A stretch of DNA of 26,296 bases, from positions 1 to 26,296 of IMG/VR virus record IMGVR_UViG_3300009703_001833. One strand, 5' to 3'. The notes beneath the pieces were generated by a model. That model was not told the origin of the DNA. It saw only the letters and a program-made list of their open reading frames with translations, and did no database searches. Position 1 is the first letter of the stretch. Every line of letters starts with the position of its first letter. Shown piece after piece: positions 21,542 through 26,296 of the stretch. Position numbers and translations under genes: made by a program. Origin of the DNA: a virus.

Positions 21542-22389
21542 CAGACGAATTGTTAGATGTATTTTCCGAAATGAAAAATTCGGGAACTAAAAAAGAATTA
21601 TCCGATTTAGCGACTTCCTGTGAGGATTGTATTTTCCTAGAAGACCTTGATTGTAAGCTTGGTAATATATCGAAATACCGACAAAGAGGAGTAAAAGTAT
21701 TACAATCAGAAAACAAGGAAGGTGAACCAACGCTAACTGTTGGAACTATATGTCATACATACAGAACAGACTTATGGGAATTAGCCAACGATGACGCAGA
21801 GGATATACTCGATGTTTTAGAATTGGAAACCGATCCAAAAGTTGGATTCTTCATCCTAGTAAAAAATGATCACGAAGGACTAGAAAGAAGTATAAAATCA
21901 ATTCTCAACCAAGAGATATTTTCAGCAAAGTATATTTTGATAAGTTCTACCTATGAAACTGATCAAATAGAAATAATACAAAAAACACAGTCGATTCTCG
22001 AAGGAACGGAAATACCATACAAGGTTCAACGAATTCTTGAAGAGGAAGTGACAGACGATCAATTTATAGACTTGTCATTTTCTAACGCAAAAAATGGCTA
22101 CTATTGCGTACTAGAATGTGGCCATGAAATACCAACTGATTTAATAAAAATACTACACAAAGCTTTGGTGTTTGATCTTTATAGCGTAGCTTATGTAGAG
22201 GGTTATGAAGGGATAAACGGAAGAACAGTACAATGCGCAATCCATAAGTTTCTTATTGGAAACAAAGGAGCGACAATAAAAACAAAGATATTAGAAGGGG
22301 AAGAATACGACAAGCAGCAAGCTAGAACAGAGCTGAGATCAGTAAGAAAAGATTCAATGGTAACAACTTGGGATAAACTAAGAAAATGA
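21538..22389 (+). CDS. Cys-cluster protein fused to a divergent GT-A-like domain
   Basis: A 283-aa protein in two parts. The N-terminal 75 residues hold C28, C31, C39 and C72 (CEDCIFLEDLDC and ICHTYR), which could bind zinc or an Fe-S cluster. From about residue 100 on, VGFFILVKNDHEGLERSIKSILNQ and KYILISST resemble the start of a GT2/GT-A Rossmann-like fold. A later YYCVLECGHEIPTDLI is where the catalytic DxD would be expected, but no clear DxD is present. It could be a glycosyltransferase relative that has lost activity or a binding protein. An ATGA overlap joins it to both neighbours. Confidence 0.6.
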   Translation: MTDELLDVFSEMKNSGTKKELSDLATSCEDCIFLEDLDCKLGNISKYRQRGVKVLQSENKEGEPTLTVGTICHTYRTDLWELANDDAEDILDVLELETDPKVGFFILVKNDHEGLERSIKSILNQEIFSAKYILISSTYETDQIEIIQKTQSILEGTEIPYKVQRILEEEVTDDQFIDLSFSNAKNGYYCVLECGHEIPTDLIKILHKALVFDLYSVAYVEGYEGINGRTVQCAIHKFLIGNKGATIKTKILEGEEYDKQQARTELRSVRKDSMVTTWDKLRK

Positions 22390-23156
22390 ACCTACCTAAA
22401 GTAACAATATTAATTGCAAATTATAACGACGAAGATTATCTAGATAGATGCATCGAGAGTGCTGTAAATCAAGACTATCCCGGATATTTGAATATTTGTA
22501 TTGTAGATGATGGATCTACTGACGGTTCTTGGGAAATAATTCAATCATATTTTGATGACAAAGACGGAGATTTATTAAAGAGGAAGCGGACTGGAAGATT
22601 CGGGTATACAGACCTGATTGCTATAAAAAGCAAAAATGGAGGTCCTAGTCCTGCAAGAAATATAGGAATAAATCACACGTTAGACAATACGGATATATAT
22701 GCAATATTAGACTCGGATGACGAAATGTACGAGTACAAGATAAGCAGTTGCGTTTCGGTATTTGAAAAAGGAGATGGCGCTATTGGAGTTGTGTATGGAG
22801 ACTACGACGTAGTACACACATCCACTGGAAAAATTATAAGAGAGTATAAAGAACCTTATAACAGAAGAAGATTAGTAAGAGAATGTATAGTGCATAGTGG
22901 CTCTCTTATACTAAAAGATGCACTAGTTTCTGTTGAAGAAGATACAGGTTTTTATGATGAAGAAATGCGCACTTGTGAAGATTACGATTTATGGATGAGA
23001 ATTAGTGAAAAATACATCATAGCCCATGTCCCTAAGTCATTGACTAAGGTAAGAGTAACTGGCGATAACTCTTCTTTTATTGTGAACCAAGAAGTCTGGC
23101 AAAAAAACTGGACCAGAGTAATGGAAAAAATGCAAGCAAGAATAAATGGGCAATAG
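22386..23156 (+). CDS. GT2-family glycosyltransferase
   Basis: A 256-aa GT-A fold inverting glycosyltransferase. VTILIANYNDEDYLDRCIES opens the Rossmann-like half. DDGSTDGS at 41-48, NGGPSPARN at about 84-92, and the metal-binding DSDD at 109-112 follow. The acceptor-domain ED motif EDYDLW is at 197-202 with the putative catalytic Asp198. All key residues are in place, so it should be active. It transfers a sugar from a nucleotide-sugar donor; the identity of sugar and acceptor is open. There is no membrane segment, so it acts in the cytoplasm. Confidence 0.93.
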   Translation: MNLPKVTILIANYNDEDYLDRCIESAVNQDYPGYLNICIVDDGSTDGSWEIIQSYFDDKDGDLLKRKRTGRFGYTDLIAIKSKNGGPSPARNIGINHTLDNTDIYAILDSDDEMYEYKISSCVSVFEKGDGAIGVVYGDYDVVHTSTGKIIREYKEPYNRRRLVRECIVHSGSLILKDALVSVEEDTGFYDEEMRTCEDYDLWMRISEKYIIAHVPKSLTKVRVTGDNSSFIVNQEVWQKNWTRVMEKMQARINGQ

Positions 23157-23853
23157 ATTCACCACAAAAATCAAGAAGGGTGGATCGGGCTTAAAGCCAG
23201 AACATCCTCTATCGGTAGTCATTCCCGTAGCAGGTATGGGTCATAGGATGAAATCTTATGGTCCGAAGTGCCTGCTGCAAGCTAACCAACAAGAAACAAT
23301 ATTAGAAAAGACGATAAAGAATATAAAAAAAGAGTATCCTTTTTCAGACATAATAGTTGTAGCAGGTTTTGAGTCTGAAAAAATAGTAAAAACTTTGCCG
23401 CACGACATAAGGATTGTAGAAAATTATAATTATCAGGACAGCAACATAGTAGAAAGCATAAGGCTTGGCATTAATGCATCGTCATATGAAAATGTTCTGG
23501 TTATATATGGAGATTTAATTTTTAATGTTTACTCAATACGTCACATAACTTCAGATGGCTCCTGCATAATTGTAGATTCAAAGTCTAGATTCAAAGATGA
23601 GGAAATAGGAGTAACAGTTGTTGATGACCACGTTACAGCTTTTGCTTATGGGTTATCAAAAAAATGGTCTCAGATAGCATATCTAGAAGGCGAAGAATTC
23701 TTTGCTATCAAAAAGTTATGTTCAGATAAAAGAAAAAACAAACTTTACTTATTTGAGCTACTCAACATTATGATTAACAATGGACATAAAATAAAAGCAA
23801 AAGAACCCAAGGGTATGTTAATAAAAGAAGTAGATTCGTTAAAGGACTTATAA
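23146..23853 (+). CDS. Sugar/choline-phosphate nucleotidyltransferase (LicC/GlmU-like)
   Basis: A 235-aa nucleotidyltransferase that makes an NDP-activated compound. VVIPVAGMGHRMKSYGPKCLL (residues 24-44) has the GxGxR loop and the Lys41 that stabilise the NTP. ETILEKTIKNI and VVAGFESEKI follow, then VENYNYQDSNIVESI and NVLVIYGDLIFN with the metal-binding GD. The pattern and size fit LicC-type CTP:phosphocholine cytidylyltransferases or sugar-1-phosphate nucleotidyltransferases; the substrate cannot be read. It overlaps the GT2 gene by 11 bases. It may supply the donor for the neighbouring glycosyltransferases. Confidence 0.82.
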   Translation: MGNRFTTKIKKGGSGLKPEHPLSVVIPVAGMGHRMKSYGPKCLLQANQQETILEKTIKNIKKEYPFSDIIVVAGFESEKIVKTLPHDIRIVENYNYQDSNIVESIRLGINASSYENVLVIYGDLIFNVYSIRHITSDGSCIIVDSKSRFKDEEIGVTVVDDHVTAFAYGLSKKWSQIAYLEGEEFFAIKKLCSDKRKNKLYLFELLNIMINNGHKIKAKEPKGMLIKEVDSLKDL

Positions 23854-24002
23854 TGGGAAATTATTGGGCTTGGCTTAAAAACAATTACAAATGGTACGCT
23901 TGGAAATATGTAGAAGATAAAGTCAAAGTCAAGCTTGGACCATTTCATACGATAGAAGAAGCTCAAGAAGCGGCAGAAGAATATGAAGATTCTAATAAGT
24001 AG
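23853..24002 (+). CDS. Small protein (49 aa), function unknown
   Basis: A 49-aa reading frame that starts on a TAATG overlap with the nucleotidyltransferase stop and ends inside the next glycosyltransferase gene, overlapping it by 20 bases. The N-terminus is Trp- and Tyr-rich (YWAWLKN, YKWYAWKYV). The end, LGPFHTIEEAQEAAEEYED, is a strand-plus-acidic-helix pattern like many small phage proteins. Without this gene there would be a 130-base gap between genes that otherwise abut, which supports it. I do not recognise a function. Confidence 0.6.
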   Translation: MGNYWAWLKNNYKWYAWKYVEDKVKVKLGPFHTIEEAQEAAEEYEDSNK

Positions 24003-25032
24003 TGACGGACCTCATGCTCATTATTATATAAGGCAAGCATGGGGAAAAGTATTATCCTCAATGGGACATGAAGTTTCTTTGTGGGATATAAACACAAAGA
24101 GTGTTTTTGATGCGTTTGATGAATTTGAGCCTGATATCTTCATGGGACAAACATATAATGTCACCGAAGGTTTAGTGAAGTGTATTAAAGAAAGACCTCA
24201 CTTAAAGGTTGCAATGCGTGCATCTGATTGGGGTGAATTTCAAGACAATATCGACCTTGATAAGTACCCAATTCTTGTTGCTCAAGAAAAAGAAAAAAAA
24301 TTGCTTGAGCGATTAAAGAAAGAGACTGGAAAGCCGGACTTTGTTCATAATCACTATACACAAAGCTGGATCGACGTGACGCATAATAGCTGGCAAGACA
24401 AGTTAGGTATTAAACCTGTTTCATTAATACATGCCGCAGACTTGTATGACTTTCATCCAAAGCCAAGATTAAGCGTGTTGGATTGCGATATAGCATTTGT
24501 CGGAGGTTACTGGCCTTACAAAGCGGAGCGACTTGATCCATACATTATCAGCTTATGCCATCCTGTTGGTGACTACGACATAAAGATATTTGGCTCTAAC
24601 TGGCCTGTAGCTCAAAGTCATGGGATAATCGCTACAGACAACATGTCATCGCTGTTTGCTTCTGCTAAGGTCTGCCTGAACGTCAGTGAGCCTCACTCTC
24701 AAGACTTTGGTTACGACATCATAGAGCGTCCATTTAAAATACTATCCAGTGGTGGGTTTTGTATATCGGACTATGTAGAATCAATGGCGAATGAAGTATT
24801 TACAAACAATGAAATAGTCTTTGCTAAGACGCCAAAAGAATTCAAACAACTAATTGACTATTATGTTAATAACCCGAACAAAAGATTATCCTATATGCAG
24901 TCTGGTTATCAATGCGTCATAGAAAACCATACATACTTTGAAAGAGTAAAAACGATACTGCTAGAGCTAGGATTGAGCAATGAAGCTGAAAAATGCAATC
25001 AAGCTAAGTCAGCGCTTTTTGGAGATGAATAA
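23983..25032 (+). CDS. CgeB-like glycosyltransferase
   Basis: A 349-aa GT-B-type protein. The start is KILISSDGPHAHYYIRQAWGKVL. In the middle, ADLYDFHPKP and CDIAFVGGYWPYKAERLDPYI resemble the CgeB/YkvP (Glyco_trans_1_2) family. The end has KVCLNVSEPHSQDFGYDIIERPFKILSSGGFCISD, where Glu (in IIERPFK) corresponds to the conserved nucleotide-sugar-binding residue. The ATG at 23983 gives a 20-base overlap with the small upstream gene. It is likely cytoplasmic. Its acceptor is unknown, as for the other transferases here. Confidence 0.82.
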   Translation: MKILISSDGPHAHYYIRQAWGKVLSSMGHEVSLWDINTKSVFDAFDEFEPDIFMGQTYNVTEGLVKCIKERPHLKVAMRASDWGEFQDNIDLDKYPILVAQEKEKKLLERLKKETGKPDFVHNHYTQSWIDVTHNSWQDKLGIKPVSLIHAADLYDFHPKPRLSVLDCDIAFVGGYWPYKAERLDPYIISLCHPVGDYDIKIFGSNWPVAQSHGIIATDNMSSLFASAKVCLNVSEPHSQDFGYDIIERPFKILSSGGFCISDYVESMANEVFTNNEIVFAKTPKEFKQLIDYYVNNPNKRLSYMQSGYQCVIENHTYFERVKTILLELGLSNEAEKCNQAKSALFGDE

Positions 25033-25973
25033 TGGCGACCCTAGTCACTGGAGGTAATGGCTTTGTAGGACAACACCTAATAAAGACATTGAAAGAGAAC
25101 AGTTCTGTTTTTGGAAAGATAATTAATGTTAGCAGGAGAGAGTTTAAATCTCCTTACCTTGACATGAATTACAGATGCGATCTGGGTTCATCTGATTATA
25201 ATGATCCTGAATTCTACTGTCTGCGTTATATTATGAAAACGCATGAGCCAGAATACATCTTTCACTTAGCGAGCAAAGCTACGGTAAAGATGGACGGCAC
25301 TGAGCCATTCGATATTATTCAAGACAATATCTTAAGCACGCAGAAAATCTGTGAATGGGCGCCGAAAGGCGCTAGAGTGGTTCTTGCCTCATCAGTTATT
25401 GTCTATGGCGACTGGATGTTCCAAGAAGACGATGTTAGACCATACGTCGAAACGGATCGTACAGAACCAACTTCGATTTATGGAATGACTAAGCGAGCCT
25501 CCGAAGGAGTATTAAAATATCACACCAGCACGGAACAAATAAATGGTGTTTCGGCTCGTATGTGTGCTACTGTTGGGCGTGGTCTTACCCACGGAGTTGT
25601 TTATGATTTTATTAGGAAAATTCTAAACAATCCCACATTAGAAGCTTTAGGAAGTTTTCCCGGTTCTACAAAACCATATATGCATGTTGATGATCTAGTC
25701 AAAGCTTTATCTTTATTAGCCTTGAAAAAGAAAGTCAGCGGAGAGTTTAATGTAGTACCGGATGATGTTATAAACATTCAAGAAGTAGCAGAGTCTGTAA
25801 TGGACGGCTTAGATGTTCATAAAGAAATAGAATGGTTGGGAGATGGAGCTAACTGGAAGGGCGACAATAAAATAATATCAGCGAGTAACCAAAAGCTAAA
25901 AGACTTAGGCTGGTCTCCAGACTACACATCCAAGCAAGCAATAAAAAAATCAGTAGAAGACTCAAAAGAATGA
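25032..25973 (+). CDS. NAD-dependent nucleotide-sugar epimerase/dehydratase
   Basis: A 313-aa extended short-chain dehydrogenase. TGGNGFVG at 6-13 binds NAD(P). ASSVIVYG at 119-126 carries the active-site Ser. Y150-x3-K154 (YGMTK) is the catalytic pair. The C-terminal segment KPYMHVDDLVKAL is typical of UDP-galactose-4-epimerase- and dTDP-glucose dehydratase-type enzymes. The exact reaction cannot be assigned. It starts on a TAATG overlap. It probably makes the nucleotide sugar used by the upstream transferases. Confidence 0.9.
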   Translation: MATLVTGGNGFVGQHLIKTLKENSSVFGKIINVSRREFKSPYLDMNYRCDLGSSDYNDPEFYCLRYIMKTHEPEYIFHLASKATVKMDGTEPFDIIQDNILSTQKICEWAPKGARVVLASSVIVYGDWMFQEDDVRPYVETDRTEPTSIYGMTKRASEGVLKYHTSTEQINGVSARMCATVGRGLTHGVVYDFIRKILNNPTLEALGSFPGSTKPYMHVDDLVKALSLLALKKKVSGEFNVVPDDVINIQEVAESVMDGLDVHKEIEWLGDGANWKGDNKIISASNQKLKDLGWSPDYTSKQAIKKSVEDSKE

Positions 25974-26296
25974 AAATTTTTTTCTGCCCTTTAATGCCAG
26001 TACAGATGCATGACGCAAGCTCTGTATCAGATTACCAATCAGACATGGTATTTCATGGGTTGGTCAAAACTTTAGGCAAAGACTTGCATACAAGCCACAA
26101 AATGTGGTGGCATCACAAAAAAGAAAAAGAATCAAGACCCGAAGAGTTCAAAAGAATATGGGGAAAAGGGTTCACTATGTATGGTCTTTTAGATGAAGAC
26201 GAATACACAAGAGTAGAACCCAACCAAGAAGGCGAAGATTATGATGCTGTGGTGATTCCTATTCATCACACGTTTACCCAACAAGATACGATGTTA
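25970..26296 (+). CDS. Partial gene, possible carbohydrate-island member
   Basis: The frame opens with an ATGA overlap at 25970 and stays open to the end of the window (109 codons), so the 3' end is missing. The visible start MKIFFCPLMPVQMHDASSV begins with a hydrophobic strand, as GT-B proteins do. A region with SHKMWWHHKKEKESRPEEF and a DYDAVVIPIHHTF strand follows. I cannot assign a family. Its place suggests another glycan-related enzyme. Confidence 0.65.
   Translation, partial: MKIFFCPLMPVQMHDASSVSDYQSDMVFHGLVKTLGKDLHTSHKMWWHHKKEKESRPEEFKRIWGKGFTMYGLLDEDEYTRVEPNQEGEDYDAVVIPIHHTFTQQDTML

Noticed and set aside
17329-26296. Host capsule or O-antigen operon, making the window bacterial
   Set aside because: The island is joined without gaps to phage-type genes (gp55-like sigma, T4 gp1-type kinase), and lacks a flippase, polymerase or sugar transporter.
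1-26296. tRNA genes or stable RNA genes
   Set aside because: Almost all bases are in protein-coding frames and the only gap over 50 bases is AT-rich with no cloverleaf or stem that I can see.

Overview
The window is a gene-dense, AT-rich stretch in which every gene I can support lies on the + strand. The largest gap between genes is 56 bases (16442-16497), and most neighbours overlap by 1 to 44 bases at stop/start junctions. The gene content indicates a large tailed bacteriophage, probably a myovirus or jumbo phage with a big genome and its own replisome. The phage-type signs are a compact dUTPase, a T4 gp1-type dNMP kinase, PhoH, a gp55-like sigma factor and many small orphan genes. All stop codons (TAA, TAG, TGA) appear to be used, so the standard code fits. 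I see no integrase, tRNA, CRISPR array or insertion sequence. Host and phage genus cannot be named from the sequence alone.

Layout. (1) 1-1942: nucleotide metabolism and accessory enzymes: the 3' part of class I ribonucleotide reductase beta (nrdB), a minimal SET-domain protein, dUTPase and PhoH. (2) 1942-4078: six small proteins of unknown function, two with zinc-ribbon cysteines and one with a possible helix-turn-helix. (3) 4071-6466: recombination: a RecA/UvsX-type recombinase, a compact PD-(D/E)XK-like nuclease that starts at TTG, a helical protein that could be a UvsY-like mediator, and a disordered zinc-ribbon protein. (4) 6476-11331: DnaB-type helicase, DnaG-type primase, dNMP kinase and two more PD-(D/E)XK nucleases, one with Cas4/AddB-like Fe-S cysteines. 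(5) 11328-16441: a bacterial-type DNA polymerase III alpha subunit carried as two separate genes. The N half has the PHP domain and all three palm aspartates. The C half has the fingers region and OB fold. Between them lie a 72-aa orphan, a DEDDh proofreading-type exonuclease and a TylF-like methyltransferase. (6) 16498-17332: SSB and a short sigma-70-like factor. (7) 17329-26296: a carbohydrate island: four GT-B-type glycosyltransferases, one GT2, one divergent GT-A-like protein with an N-terminal Cys cluster, a LicC/GlmU-like sugar nucleotidyltransferase, a nucleotide-sugar epimerase/dehydratase, a degenerate SAM-methyltransferase-like protein, a 49-aa orphan and a truncated last gene.

How the genes fit together. 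Regions 1, 3, 4, 5 and 6 supply dNTPs, recombination, unwinding, priming, synthesis, proofreading and ssDNA coating, that is, a largely host-independent replisome built on a Pol III alpha core instead of the PolA- or PolB-type enzyme more common in phages. The sigma-like factor may redirect transcription to late genes. The carbohydrate island could build or modify a glycan on the virion, the host surface or DNA; the sequence does not say which. The strongest candidates for something new are the two-gene Pol III alpha interrupted by an exonuclease and a methyltransferase, the tiny SET-domain protein, and the glycosyltransferases that carry cysteine clusters.
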